This document shows positions 1 to 11,175 of a DNA stretch of 64,000 bases, piece by piece. Position 1 is the first letter of the stretch. Every line of letters starts with the position of its first letter. The translations under genes were made by a program, and so were the position numbers. Under the pieces are notes generated by a model. It had not been told where the DNA came from and ran no database searches. It saw only the letters and a list, made by a program, of their open reading frames with translations. Origin of the DNA: Psettodes erumei (Eukaryota > Chordata > Actinopteri > Pleuronectiformes > Psettodidae); contig JAFBJZ010000603.1 of assembly GCA_016785225.1 (NCBI GenBank), positions 1,589,001 to 1,653,000 of the forward strand, given 5' to 3'.

Positions 1-1860
1 TATAATTGGACATGTGGCCCCCCACCGTGGAGTGTCATCTCTGGGGCGGGCACGGTACGAGAGGGGGGATGCTGCAGAACTGTAACCCAGCTTGTGAGAA
101 AGGGCACAGATCTGGGCTGACGGCTGCTGGTAACAACTTATCACAGCCTGGTTTCTCCAGGCTGACTCACAGCCTTCAAGCCTGCCTGAGGACACGGGGA
201 GGCAGGCTTAGCATGAGGACACACACACGCACACGCACCATACTGGCACAGGGCAAGGCCTCTTCTTTGGTAGAGTCTCATAAAGCTGTGTCACCATGGC
301 AACTACTATCTCATTAGAAAGTCACTGGTGGTGGCCAGTGCCCATTCCCATTCCTTCTTTTATTCCGCTGCTCTGTCTTTTGTTTAGTTTTTTCTTTTCT
401 TTTTACATAATTACAGCTGAAATGGTATTTGACTCTAAATAGGTTTGTTACAAGTGGTGATAAATAATAATTATTGAGACCAGTAGTTGGTCCAACTATT
501 TCCATTTGAAAACGAAACAGACAAAGGGTATAAACATGAAATGCAGTTCTCGTGCTTTGCATTCTTAAAACCGTGCTCGGACTCACCGGACCTTACTTGT
601 TTTTCATTATGAATTATGAATCATTTGAAACATCACAGTACAAGGATATAAAAGTGCCTGTTGTCTGCACCCTGCAGTTTAAAACTGATGTGATGCATTT
701 CATTTCATAGCAGATCATCGGTGGGTGAATTTGGCTCAATACGTGTCTCGCAGTGGCAGGGACGATGAAAATGTCATGCATCAGGAAAGGTCAGCAAATC
801 TGACTTCATGACCCGTAAATGCTTCTTTTTTATTTTTTCTTTCAACAACTTTGTCATCCAGCAGTGTTGTCATTGTACGCCCTGCCGACCAGTAGAGGTG
901 CCCCTAGCATGGCCATGCTTTCAAACTGACACTGGTGGGAAGCCGGTGAGGGATCATGTCCTTGTCACCGCGGTGGCATCACTGCAGAATTGTGACAAGG
1001 ACATAGGGGATCTGTTTCGCAGTGTGTATGGCTGCCTGCCTCCTCGTCATGTTGTTGATCTTGGAGTGTTTAAAACCTGAAAATAGCGGCTTTAGGAGTG
1101 AAGGCTTGGAAATCTTGTCTTCTGTGGACCTTCAGCGATGATGTGCAGCTGGACTCTTTTGATCATAGCCAACAGTGATGCCTCCAGGTGAAAAAGGCTG
1201 GAGACCTTCAACCGGAGAAGTGACCGAAACGTTGCCTTTTTTTTTTGTAACTTCAGTAACTAAAGCACAGCAAGAAGTCTAATTATATTAATAAGACGTG
1301 TGAGGATTGTGGTCCCTCAAAAGTCAAGCATCTTCTCAGAACACGCTGGTGACCCCATGAAAGAATAGGGTTGTAAAATAACCACAGATTTATCAGCGAC
1401 GGAATGTTGTCAGCAATGACACAGAGAAACACTCGACTGTGCTCAAATCCAGGGCAGGATCACCTCGGGAAAACGACTGTTACCAACAGTAACTTGAAAG
1501 TGAATGAGCGGCGCACGCCATTTTGTGCCTTGCGTCTTGATCAAACCTTTAGAAATGCTCCCTGAATAGCGCGTTGGTGAAAATGCAACATTTTGTCAGT
1601 AGCTCCCTAGGTTTTCACGCACGGGGAGAGAGTTTTCAGGAGCTGGTAAACCGTGTAATATTCCACATCTTCGCTTGAAGCAGGAAAATAAACAGTGTCA
1701 GCACTGATACAAATAAGCAAGGATGCCATATGGCTTTTTACTTGTCTGTACTCTATCATCAGAGGCATGACACACGTAAGTGCCCTTGTGTACACATAGC
1801 GTGAACGTAATTTCATAAACCTTATTTTGTCTCCTAAGGCATGGGTGTTTCACTTAGCTC
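1..1860. other. Gene-free stretch, nothing recognised
   Basis: Only short open frames (103 codons or fewer) are present, with no recognisable domain and no convincing splice-site pairing. A short impure CA run lies near 218-240 and a T-run near 1237-1246. No inverted-repeat element or known repeat family was recognised. It may contain old unrecognised repeats or regulatory DNA. Confidence 0.6.
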
Positions 1861-2024
1861 TTGGTCTTTTATCTATTTATGCATCAAATCAAAAGGGACA
1901 GTGAACCACATTTAGAGAGTGGAAAGTGTATCCTGAAGAATTTAATAAGAAAAGAGATCTTGATGGATTACAGACCTTCTCCACATCTGAGACATTTTCA
2001 GAATGATAAATCGCAAAGGTCTTT

Positions 2025-2110
2025 TATGCTCCTCTCTCTTTCTCCTTTTCCTGTCTCGCTTTCCCCTCTCCCTCTCCCTCTCCCTCTGCCTCCTCTCCTT
2101 CTCATCTCAT
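2025..2110. repeat. CT-rich low-complexity tract
   Basis: The + strand is almost purely pyrimidine, with repeated CCCTCT units near 2065-2090. Short hydrophobic and serine/leucine-rich open frames across it are products of this composition and are not treated as genes. Confidence 0.75.
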
Positions 2111-2164
2111 GAGCCTTGGCTTTCAATTGTAAGAGATTACAGGAGCATAGCCGGACTGTGGCCC

Positions 2165-2236
2165 GTCGAGGATCTTTTATTAATATTCATATGCATATGA
2201 AACAAGCCAATTCTGAGCTGTCGGTGAGCAGCTGAA
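2165..2236. promoter_or_regulatory. Candidate conserved non-coding element
   Basis: An AT-rich block with homeodomain-type cores (TTTATTAATATT) and a perfect 16-bp palindrome TTCATATGCATATGAA at 2186-2201. It has no coding potential. Texture and motif content resemble vertebrate developmental enhancers. Conservation was not tested. Confidence 0.3.
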
Positions 2237-2261
2237 CCCTGCGGCCCCACTGTGCGGCTAT

Positions 2262-2373
2262 ATACATACATATATATGCAGGAATCGGTGTGTGTGCAAG
2301 TTGTGTGTCTGTGAATATGCGGTATGCTTGTGCGCTGTACATTGCCTTCGTGTGTGTGTGTGCGCGCGCGCCT
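2262..2373. repeat. TATACA and GT/GC simple-sequence tracts
   Basis: An AT-rich TATATACATACATATATA run near 2262-2277 is followed by an impure GT run that becomes CG-alternating at about 2350-2371. These are ordinary microsatellite tracts. Confidence 0.75.
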
Positions 2374-2765
2374 GTGTTCCATTTTGGCACTAACCGTTTA
2401 ACCCCGCACTTTACACCACCTGAGCCACCAGTTGTGTATCAGAGACCACTAGGGGTGTTTCCCAGCGGGATCCGATCGTTAGCAGGACTTCTGGCTCTCT
2501 GTCTTCAAGGTTAAACAGGACTCTGAGGGCAGGGGGTTGGGGGGGGCAGCGGCGAGGGCTCGAAATCTGCAAACAAGTGTGGAGCCTGGCAGTCAAGGCT
2601 ATCGAGGAGCCGTTATCCCGCCGGTGGAAGGAGCAGAAGGAGACTAATCCTTCATACATAATAGATAACCAAATCCTCTAAAACACAGAGACACTAGCTG
2701 CCTGCACCACAGAGGCCCTGCCACTGCGAACAGATCAGACATCAGGCATCCCTCTTCTCGCCACC

Positions 2766-2851
2766 TTCATTAATACTCAATTACAACAGAGCTCCTCCAG
2801 CCCGACACCATTGTCTCCTCCATTGAAAAGCTGGCCTTTGTCAAGAGAACA
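2766..2851. promoter_or_regulatory. Candidate conserved non-coding element
   Basis: Contains clustered TAAT/ATTA cores (CATTAATACTCAATTAC) and a SOX-type CCTTTGTC at 2835-2842, in otherwise unique sequence. The call rests on motif density only; no alignment was available. Confidence 0.3.
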
Positions 2852-4400
2852 GGTACGGCTGGCACACAGAGCTAATGCCATGCAATATCTCTGTCGCCGG
2901 AGTTAAGAGGAGAGGAGAAGCCCACCCTCAGAATAACAAAGCCTCTCATTGCAGCCACTTTGCATACGTCTGTCATACGGCCGCGATCAAAACGGGAAGG
3001 GCGAACGAATAAGATCTGAGGGAACTCGGTGTTGACGCTCGCAGCTCACTGGAGTTGCTGTACGGTAGAAATGAGAATAAACATAAACAGCATTTCATTT
3101 GCTCCACGGGCACGTTGGGGTCCGTGCCGCGGCGACACGACGCATCCGTTCGGAAGCAGAGTCGCGGCAACGTGCTGTAAGTGGTCCCTTCCTGCGACGC
3201 TTGTCTGCAAGCAATATGAAAGATGGCGCGTGCATACGAGCCTTTTGATCAAGTGACAGCCTATTTCGCCACCAGTGTCTTTGTGTGGTTCAATGCTTAT
3301 TTATGGTGACACTTTCTGGAGTTTATGATACTCATTATTCGGTTTCTCACATTACTCATGTGGAGATTTTTTTTATTTATTTGTTATACCCCACCTGCTT
3401 TGAAATGGATGAGTCATGTTATACATTTTCACACACAAAAAAAACCCTTTTCAGTCAGTTTCCAGCAACACTTGTGTTTCTCTGTTTTCTCCAACCCAAC
3501 CTGAATTTCTCTCGTTTATTTGAAGTATTATTGGAGGCCTCTTGAGCAAAACTGGGAATCAGAAAAGCACTAAAAATTTCTGAAAATTCACCGAGTGACA
3601 AAACATGGAGGCAATGACTGAAGGTTTTGTTGTTTTTAAGCTTTTACAGTCTAATACTGTAAAAGCTATGTAATACTACCTTGCACTGTTGTATTAAAAT
3701 GTAGTGACAACAAATAAACCCCACGTCTGTAAAAAGTACCCTGGATGCGCTCACGTCTCCTGAGTCAATTTCCTTCTTTCTTTTTTAAAGATGTCGTCGA
3801 GCAGGTTTTGATTCTTTGGAGAACACTCATGGGTTCCCCCCCCATTTTTTTATTTCTAAAAATCTACATCCTCCTTTTCCGTTGAGTGCACACACTACTG
3901 AGCAATTATAAAGTAATGAAATGCTTCCTCTCCTGGGCTTTTGTCACCACTCCTAACATTTGTAGTTGGCAAGCACTGCGCTGAGTAGAAGATGTCACTA
4001 ATAATACGTCCTGGCGTCGAATTAGTCACTCAGGAATAGAGTAGCTGCTGCTGTTGTTCCAATTAGCAAGTCTCTGCATGACTTGCTTGCTTCTCCTCTC
4101 ATCCCTCCTCTTCACCCCTTTACATTACCCCATCCATCCCCATTATACTCCATTTACTCCTCTCACGCTTCCCTTTCTCTTCTGCTCTCTCTCTCTCTGT
4201 CTCCTGTCTATATATCCAAAACTTTCAAGCTGCTTCGGGGCGTCTGAGATTTTCAGACAAAAAAAGTACCCAAGCAAGTGAAGTCGCTCCCCGCGCCTCA
4301 GAGAATGAGAAACCGGCTTCTCTTTCCCGCTGCATCTGTCTCCTTCGGCTCCCCAGGCTGCAGGGTCCCTGTGGGCCCCCTGGTGTGATCTGTGGGTGTT
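2852..4400. other. Gene-free stretch with one strong short hairpin
   Basis: No gene is recognised. A perfect 12-bp inverted repeat with a 5-nt loop lies at 3639-3667. The part from about 4080 to 4205 is CT-rich low-complexity DNA. Short frames near 3285-3545 and 4054-4281 lack known domains. Confidence 0.55.
3639..3667. other. Perfect 12-bp inverted repeat
   Basis: The left arm AGCTTTTACAGT (3639-3650) and right arm ACTGTAAAAGCT (3656-3667) are exact reverse complements around the loop CTAAT. The arms do not extend further (A opposite A on both sides). It is too short for a microRNA precursor. It could be the core of an old inverted-repeat element or chance. Confidence 0.8.
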
Positions 4401-4402
4401 TC

Positions 4403-4555
4403 GCTGTTAATCTGTCAGACTAATTCTATGGACAAACATTGCTGCGATGTATAATTCCCAGTCCACGAGGAGAAAGGATGCGGGGGCCATAGGCCAGCCT
4501 GGAGACTGATGAGCCACACTAGCATAATTAAGGCCAGCACCTCCCTCGGGACGAG
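4403..4555. promoter_or_regulatory. Candidate conserved non-coding element
   Basis: Unique, balanced-composition sequence with GCTGTTAATCTGTCAGACTAATT near its start, a GACAAACATTG block and a second part with AGCATAATTAAGG near 4522. It ends at a CT-rich tract (4568-4660). It has no coding potential. Enhancer character is inferred from texture only. Confidence 0.3.
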
Positions 4556-4860
4556 CCTGCATGTCCTTCTCCCTCTCTATCTCTCCGTCTATCTATCTGT
4601 ATACACTCTCTATCCATCTATTGGGTCCTTTCTCTCTTTCTCCTCCTTTTTATCTTCCTCTCCATTATACTGTGTCTCCGGTGGCTGTGGGATGAGAACT
4701 ACTTCATCTTTTTCACTGCTGCTTACATTGCAAATAACGGAGGGGGGGGTTGAAAAGAGATATATAAGCAGGAGAGAGTGGCTGGATCTATAACACGAGC
4801 AGTAGTGTTTGTGTAAGTCATCTGAAATTCATCAAGGTATTAAAGGGTATTTATTGCTCC

Positions 4861-5045
4861 CCACCTCGCCACTAAACTAATTGCATGTTTAATTGTTTTT
4901 CTTACATTATGATGGAGATTTTTCAGAGCTGCCCCAAGCTGGCTAAAACCGCCTCTTTCCAAATAATAGCTGTCAATTCCCCATTTAATTTCCAGCCAGT
5001 TAAGGATTAGCTCAAAGTGGGGAGGGGGAAACCGAATAAGTGCAA
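4861..5045. promoter_or_regulatory. Candidate conserved non-coding element
   Basis: An AT-rich block with several homeodomain-like cores (AAACTAATTGCATGTTTAATTG, CCCATTTAATTTCC). The opposite strand is open for 70 codons without a recognisable domain, which is consistent with few stops by chance. Proposed on motif density alone. Confidence 0.3.
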
Positions 5046-5099
5046 CTATCATTATTTCACTTTTATGGTAAAATCAATACAAATTTTGCGAGAACAATA

Positions 5100-6535
5100 T
5101 GCTTCAAGTGTATTTTTTTTCGTATTATCTTTCTACTATCATTGCTATTGATTTTAATTTATCCCTTTTTTTTAAATAAGTTCTGGCGACATTGCTTTTG
5201 AGGAACAAAAAAACCCTAATTGGAAAAACAAATTGATGTAAAAGTCTTTGTACAATTCAAGTGTGAGTGTGTGCGTGTGTGTCTGAATGTGATTACCACA
5301 CAGTCCATGTGAAATTGGATATAGGGTTTTGATGTAAAAAGCATTAAGCACAGTATGGGGACGAGCCATGCTGTTCTCCTTGTTAAACGTGACCTGTGTT
5401 AGCAGTGGGAGCTGCAGCTTTGTTAGCGGCGGCGTGTGACAGCCCTGGTCGTGGAAGAGGTTGTTACTCCTGATCTCGCTGTGAAGCACGGCGCACATGT
5501 CTGCAGGCGAGCGGGAAGATACCATCACGTGCACGCACACACACACACACGCACGCACACACCTCACATACGACCCAAACGGCGACGGACAGCAGGAACG
5601 AGATTGGAAAACAGACAGTCGTCCTCTCCTCCCCTCAGTCCCGTAGGTATGTGTGGAAGAGCACTCTCCTGTAACTCCTCCTCCTCCTCCACCTTCTCTT
5701 CTTTCTCCTCTCACTGCGGGCGATTGGTTTGATCTCTGATCCCTGTTGTCCTGCCACTTTCTTTCTTTCCCCTAAAACCATGTTTTCTCAGCCTACATGG
5801 ATCTGCACTTTGCACACAAAACACAACACAGCGGCTCCCGTGGCATAAATACACCTGGATATGTTCGCATTATATCTGACTTCAGCCCTCTGCGAAGCTC
5901 ACCCAACACATTCAGAGGCATTAATAGGATTTGCCATTTCTTCGGCTTCATAGCCTACACAGAGACCATTTCCCTTGCCGGCATTGTTGTCTTGAAAGAG
6001 TAATTCCCAGGTGAGATGTAAGGGAGAAAGCAAATGAAAAATAATTTTAAAAAAAGCTATATAAAGAGACGCCTAAGTCTGTGCTGCTTTGAAAATATCT
6101 CTAACAAATAGCCTTGCCCTACTGCGACCTCTTTGTGCAGAGAGCAATGGTTTGATGAAGCGCCACGCATTCTCTCTCAAACACAGCCCATCATCGTTGG
6201 ATTGAATGAGACAGGTCTAATGTTCCTAAATAAATGTTTTCTTAGCCTTAAAATACCCACAGACGTTCTGATAATCAAGCTGGAAGTCTTTTCTTCTCAG
6301 CTCCTCTGAGTGGCTACTTTTGCAATTGTCCAGGATTCAGAGCGCTGCCGTCAGAGCTGTGATTGGTGCAGAGCGATCTCCCGAGAGAGAGCAGACCTTC
6401 CTTCAAAGATCAAACAATCCAGCGTTTAATTTCATTTTCCACAATGGACCTTTCAAATGGTTCTCGGGGGTCTTGTTTTCTTTGAGAACCTTCAAAGACA
6501 CGCAGCGGAAACATGTTCTTTCCCCGAACCCCTTT
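5100..6535. other. Gene-free stretch with CA microsatellite
   Basis: Holds the impure CA/GCAC array at 5531-5562 and a GT/TG-rich run near 5262-5283. The 180-codon minus-strand frame at 5172-5714 translates the microsatellite and CTC-rich DNA into low-complexity residues and matches no family. A short QLSRIQSAAVRA-like peptide near 6323-6360 faintly recalls LINE sequence but does not continue. Confidence 0.5.
5531..5562. repeat. (CA)n microsatellite, impure
   Basis: CA units are interrupted by GCAC over about 32 bases. Confidence 0.9.
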
Positions 6536-6539
6536 GTCT

Positions 6540-6625
6540 TCCCTGCCGCTGGGATAAACGCTAATAATTGTGCCGCTGTGTAAAAATAGCATTAGTCATT
6601 TGGTTGAGCCGCTCCATCTTTGATG
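6540..6625. promoter_or_regulatory. Candidate conserved non-coding element
   Basis: AT-rich unique block with GCTAATAATTG and GCATTAGTCATTTGG cores, lacking coding potential. It resembles a homeodomain-bound enhancer fragment. Unconfirmed. Confidence 0.25.
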
Positions 6626-8094
6626 AGGAAGCATTATGCTGTGAAAACAGCAGCATGTTCCCGGCCTCGACCCTGGTCCTCAAGGAGTTGGGGGGGGCAG
6701 CGGCAGCAGTTGTTGTTGTTTAAGAGCTCCATTCATTCCAGGCCGGGCGAAAGCAGACCAAGGCATATGGTGGCTTGATTTAGTTAGCTTGTAAAATGAT
6801 TTCAGAAACTACATTTGGATGAAGATAACAAAGTAACCAAGCAATTAAATCCAGCATGGCCAATTTGAAGCACCTGATAGCGCAGATCCAGCTGTGGTGG
6901 AACATCTGGTGAAGGCTTCGCAGATCCGAAGGGAGGGTGTGTGGAGGGGGCTGGATTCCAGTCTCGATGGCAGAGTCGCGTGGTAGAAAGCGAGGTCCTC
7001 TGTGTTTGTGCGCTCGGCAAGGTAGCATAACGTTAAGCTCCTTTTCAGACGCACTTTTAGAGGCGAACTCAAATCGCTGGGGCGTTCGTCAGCCGCGTAA
7101 GAAAAAGAAAGTGTTGTCCGCCACCTGGCAAATGAAAAGGGCATGTGCTCTCCCTGTGAAATGCTGGCATGCGGCCCTGCTCCCCGGTCGGTATTGACTA
7201 CTGAGCTGCTGTGAGATTTCATGCTGGACCTGAGTTAACCCTCAGGTCAGGTGCTTCCAAGCATTTTTTTTCCCCTCCCTGTGTGTTGATTCCAGGCTGT
7301 AATGTGTGAGTGCTGCACGGGGGCCTAAGAGACAACAACGACAACTATTATTAATGGTAAACAGTGAATAAAAAGACCATAATAAGCCATGCATGATTAG
7401 ATAAAGAGGAAAAGGTCACAGCAGGTTGATGCATCTGTCTCATTAGCTGCTTTATTTGTGTCCCTTCGTTTACCCTTCATTAGCCCTCCTGTTTCATCCT
7501 CTTTCTTCCTCCCGTTCTCCAAATCTCTCCATTCATTAGGCGTGCCGCTCTCTCTATCGGACCTCTCTTCATGCCAGTTTCCGGGTGTAATGGCTTCCCA
7601 CAGTGTGTCTGTCTTCCGAGAGGATGTCACCCCGGTCTCTACACAGCGCACTACTTTTGACATGAGCGCTATGTGCAGAAGACAGGGCACAGGGATTAAT
7701 TTGCCATGTGTGTGTACCTCAGCTGCAGACAGGGGTAGAGACTGTGACTGAGGCCTGTCTGACAGCGGAGACGAAGCCTCGCTCGCCGGGCCCCTCACGT
7801 CTCCTGCGCTGCACTTGATGTCACAGGCGGCGAGGAAAAAGGGGGAGGATTTGGTGATGGGGGGAGGAAGTGCGAAAGTAGCCTTGGGAGAGCGAGAGGA
7901 CGGGAGGCAGACAGACAGAGACAGGGTGGTAGGAGAGGACCGGGAAGAAAATGCGCCTGGCATCAGGGTGGGAATAAGTGAGAGGAGATGGATCCCAGTA
8001 CGGGGAGAAAAAAAAAAACAGGAGTCCAGTACGCAGGGAGTTATCACTGTAATGCAGCTCAGTGCCAAAAGAGGTCATGTGTGTGCTGCAGATT
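6626..8094. other. Gene-free stretch; open frames not supported
   Basis: A 223-codon minus-strand frame (7397-8068) and overlapping plus-strand frames occur here. Their translations are serine/proline/arginine-rich, have no domain, and overlap one another on both strands, so I treat them as chance frames in CT/AG-biased DNA. A G-run lies near 6690-6697. No repeat family was recognised. Confidence 0.5.
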
Positions 8095-8610
8095 CATTAG
8101 TTTCAGAAGACATTAATATCCTATAATCATTACAGCAAAGAACATTCTGTATATGTGAGGCTTTATTAAGCACCGTTCCATAAACCTTGGGTAAAGTTCG
8201 AGATTAATGAAACTGTCTCTACACTGCTCTGATTTGCAATTCATTTGTCAGTGTTCTGCAGAGAGAAAAAAAATATGACTGCCTTTATTTAGGGTTTTTA
8301 ATTATAACATGCTGATGCTGTTTGGCTCTTTCTCTCATACTGCGTCCTATCTGAATATGTCCTTTTGCATTTACACCCCATGCTGCATGGAGGCGCCTGT
8401 TTTGCAATATTACATTTCTAGTGATGAGCGTATTGGACTGTGAGGGAAAAGCATTTGGAAAATAACGAGGTTAATTGACACTTGAACAGATAGAATCGCT
8501 TTTCATATGGCAACCGCCGTGGAGAGGAAAAAGCGATAGATGTCAAACTGAAACATAACTTTTACAACTTCAAATAGGGGTCAATATCTCTAGAGTGTGT
8601 TTGGAAGTTG
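8095..8610. promoter_or_regulatory. Candidate conserved non-coding cluster
   Basis: Two AT-rich blocks of unique sequence, about 8095-8260 and 8400-8600. The first has ACATTAATATCC and TAATCATTACAGC. The second has GAGGTTAATTGACACTTGAACAG and CGCTTTTCATATGG. Stop density is high in most frames. Proposed as cis-regulatory DNA from motif content only. Confidence 0.3.
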
Positions 8611-9139
8611 GGTGTGTTCAGTTTCATTTCTCCTTGCGTGTCGACAGTACCACATTGTTTTCCAGTTTGTCCAATCTTACGGCATCGAGGTTGAAGCGGT
8701 GTTGACGGAGTAGTGGACTGGACAACAGGTGGTATTTGTAGGCTCTGCAGTGCAGCACAGAGGGCAGCACATCTACTGGCAAAGCTGAGTCTTAAAAGTC
8801 AATCAACCGCTGCCATGGGAAAGGCCATTCAAAGCTTCATTGGCAAAATATACAACAATGTCCTCTTTTGCCAAATAGGTAAATAAGCAGTGCTGAAGGT
8901 CGCACTTACCGCCAATCCATATTTGTCATGGGTTCGTATGGCGTGTCACTTCCCGTGTCTGCTGAACGGTGAAGCCTCTGGATAAGTTGCATACCCAGCG
9001 CTTGAATTCTGTGAAGCGACAGAAATTTAGTCATACTGCTGTATCCTGACCTTTCCTAGCCAGCAGGGAATATGATCATTTACTCCTCGGTAACACAGAA
9101 ACCCCCCCCTCTCCGACGATGAACTTAACAATTGCGTGC
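8611..9139. other. Gene-free stretch, nothing recognised
   Basis: No repeat, RNA or coding signal was recognised. A C-run occurs near 9102-9109. Confidence 0.5.
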
Positions 9140-9380
9140 GCCGCACCTGCATTATTAGGGCATTGTTCATGGCATCCCATCGCTGCCTCGCCCTCTTAAT
9201 AAAGCAATGTCTGGAGTGGATGTGAGAGCCTCGTCTGGGAGGGTATGCAATGGGCTGGGGAGTAATGAGCGAGTCTGAGATAAATAATGGATCGCCGTCA
9301 TTCACATTACAGAGGAAATGACTGTAATGGTGCTTGCCGGGTGAAAGACCTCCATCTAACACATTAACACTCTGGACAAA
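9140..9380. promoter_or_regulatory. Candidate conserved non-coding element
   Basis: Unique block with CTGCATTATTAGGGCATTG, CTCTTAATAAAGCAATG, GATAAATAATGGATCG and a short imperfect inverted motif around ACATTACAGAGG...ACTGTAATGG. This is one of the more enhancer-like segments in the first 10 kb. The minus-strand open frame of 136 codons over it matches no family. Confidence 0.35.
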
Positions 9381-9599
9381 GACGGAGAGGAAAGGGGGAC
9401 AGGGGGGAAGGAGGAGGCTGAAAGTGGATGACATCAAAGCGGAGGAGGGAGGAGATCATCATCCACAAAACATATCCTGCCACTTGAGGGCTGGCACGAA
9501 ATGAAGTAATAAAGGAAGGGGAGGAAACGAGCACATGACTATTCTGAGGCTGAGATTGATGGAAACACCTAAAAGCTGCATTACCAGCGTGACTTATGT

Positions 9600-9725
9600 C
9601 AGACGGAAGTCCTCTCACTCTCTCTGCCTTTCCCTCTGATCCCGGTACCTTCGTCCTCCAGCCCTCCCACTTATTCAGCCACCCCTCCCACCCTCACTCT
9701 CTCTCGCCCTCTCTCTCCACTGTGT
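9600..9725. repeat. CT-rich low-complexity tract
   Basis: Pyrimidine-rich + strand with repeated CTCTCT and CCCTCCCA units. Confidence 0.7.
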
Positions 9726-9729
9726 TCTC

Positions 9730-10015
9730 CCAGGGCAATAGAAAGCGAATGGTCTGAATGTGAGCCTACAATAGTGGAGATAAATGGGATTTGAAGCACA
9801 GGCTATAAGGAGTGGCAGTCATTAGACAGTAAGTGAGCCAAGCGAGTTGTTAGGACATGAGCAGTGCTAGTCGTTAGGAAGGGATGGAGGGAGAGAGAGA
9901 TGGAGCGATGGAGGGAAGGAAGGAGGCCACTGGCTGTTTGTTCTAGGACTAAGTGCTGGATAATGAGATCAGACTGACATGACCCGGCCCCAGAGCTGAG
10001 AGAGACAGCTTGGCC
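9730..10015. promoter_or_regulatory. Candidate conserved non-coding element with GA-rich insert
   Basis: Two unique segments (about 9730-9875 and 9950-10015) flank a GGGA/GAGA-rich stretch (9880-9930). They lack coding signals. Function is inferred only from their unique, non-repeat texture. Confidence 0.25.
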
Positions 10016-10024
10016 ATTACACCT

Positions 10025-10135
10025 CCCTCCTCTCTCTCTCTCTCTCTCTCTCTCCCTCCCTCTCTATCTCTTGATCTCATTCTCTTTGTCTTACACATAC
10101 TTTCTCTTTCTGTCTCTGTTTCTCTGCCTTTTATC
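10025..10135. repeat. (TC)n microsatellite and CT-rich flank
   Basis: A clean TC run of about 12 units at 10031-10054 is followed by degenerate CT-rich sequence. Confidence 0.9.
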
Positions 10136-10399
10136 TGACTCTCTTGCTCTCACACAAACTACCGCAAACTGCATCACCGGTGGCTCGGCAGATCTGAAGC
10201 AGGCAAAACAGTAGGATCATACGAATGCGAGTACAACAGACAAATTGAGCAAATAAACGATCGGCGAACGTACAAGTTTAACCTTGTTTTGCCTAAGGGG
10301 AGGTGGAAATGAAGAATAATCGTGTTTGCAAGAATGTAATGGCCTGACACAAGTGATGCTGACTGAGCTTTAGTCCTAAAACACATCTGCAGGAGGGAA

Positions 10400-11175
10400 G
10401 AAAACAATGCCTTCATTTTATTATATTCCGCAGGCCTCAGTATGCTTAGAGGTGCTGGTTGATGGCCGAACCACATCTGAAGTCCCCGTCTCTCGCCTGA
10501 AAAATGTCTGGAACTTTCAGTGGGAGTTGCAGCTCTTTCAACCCGTGCAGCTCAGCTCCAACAAGCTCCAGCGAGGCCGAGTGAGGCAGCGGCTGTCTGG
10601 AGCCGCTCACCTGTCAGACCAAAAAGAATGACAAGCTCCTGCTCTGCAAAGTCGTGGCACCGTGTGCCTTGCAGTGCTCCTCGAGTGGTTGAGACAGGAT
10701 TTCAGTGGTCATGAAGTCTGCCGTCTTCTTTGCCCTCCGCCCTGGGCCTCCCACATCCTTGACAGAGCTGTACAGACCAACTTCAGCGGAGAAGCAGCCA
10801 TCATACCCCAGGTGTGGTGCTGGATTTCAGCCGAGTGAATGGAAAAACTGAAACTCTGTTCAAATCCATCATGTCACTGCGCAGTGGACTGGCTGCCAGC
10901 ATCATCCCTGGAGCTGTGACCTGATCAGGGAGTAAGGAACATATCCCTCATACCAGCATACCCTCTGCATATTATGGACAAGGAGATGATGGAAAAGCTA
11001 GATAAGATATTGCTCCTGGCAACCCAGACGGAGGGGGTTTTGAGCGTTGTAAGGTACCTCAGAATGAGGAGTGAAATGTTGAGGCAAAGGAACTTGAATC
11101 CACTGGGTAGGACAGAATTAAACACCTCTCCCCAGAAACCAGAAAATGTGGCAAAAGTCAAAATAAATATTTAAG
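10400..11175 (+). other. Unrecognised coding-like scraps
   Basis: Short + strand frames here read more like protein than their surroundings. One at 10407-10631 includes LEVLVDGRTTSEVPVSRLK. Another stretch around 10820-10920 includes GKTETLFKSIMSLRSGLA, and another lies at 10974-11174. They are separated by stops and frame changes. I recognise no family. A decayed retrocopy or transposon is possible, as is chance. No poly-A tail or target-site duplication was found. Confidence 0.2.

Noticed and set aside
2186..2201. Perfect 16-bp palindrome TTCATATGCATATGAA, and similar AT palindromes near 48119 and 59566
   Set aside because: AT-rich palindromes of this length occur by chance and near TATA-type microsatellites; not a finding on its own.
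5172..5714. 180-codon minus-strand open frame
   Set aside because: Spans a CA microsatellite and CTC-rich DNA; the Cys/Val and His/Thr repeats are microsatellite translations.
6320..6583. QLSRIQSAAVRA peptide resembling a LINE reverse-transcriptase C-terminal motif
   Set aside because: The resemblance covers about 12 residues and does not continue into the expected downstream motif; no LINE tail nearby.
7397..8068. 223-codon minus-strand open frame
   Set aside because: Serine/proline-rich translation of CT/AG-biased DNA with overlapping frames on the other strand; no domain, no splice context.
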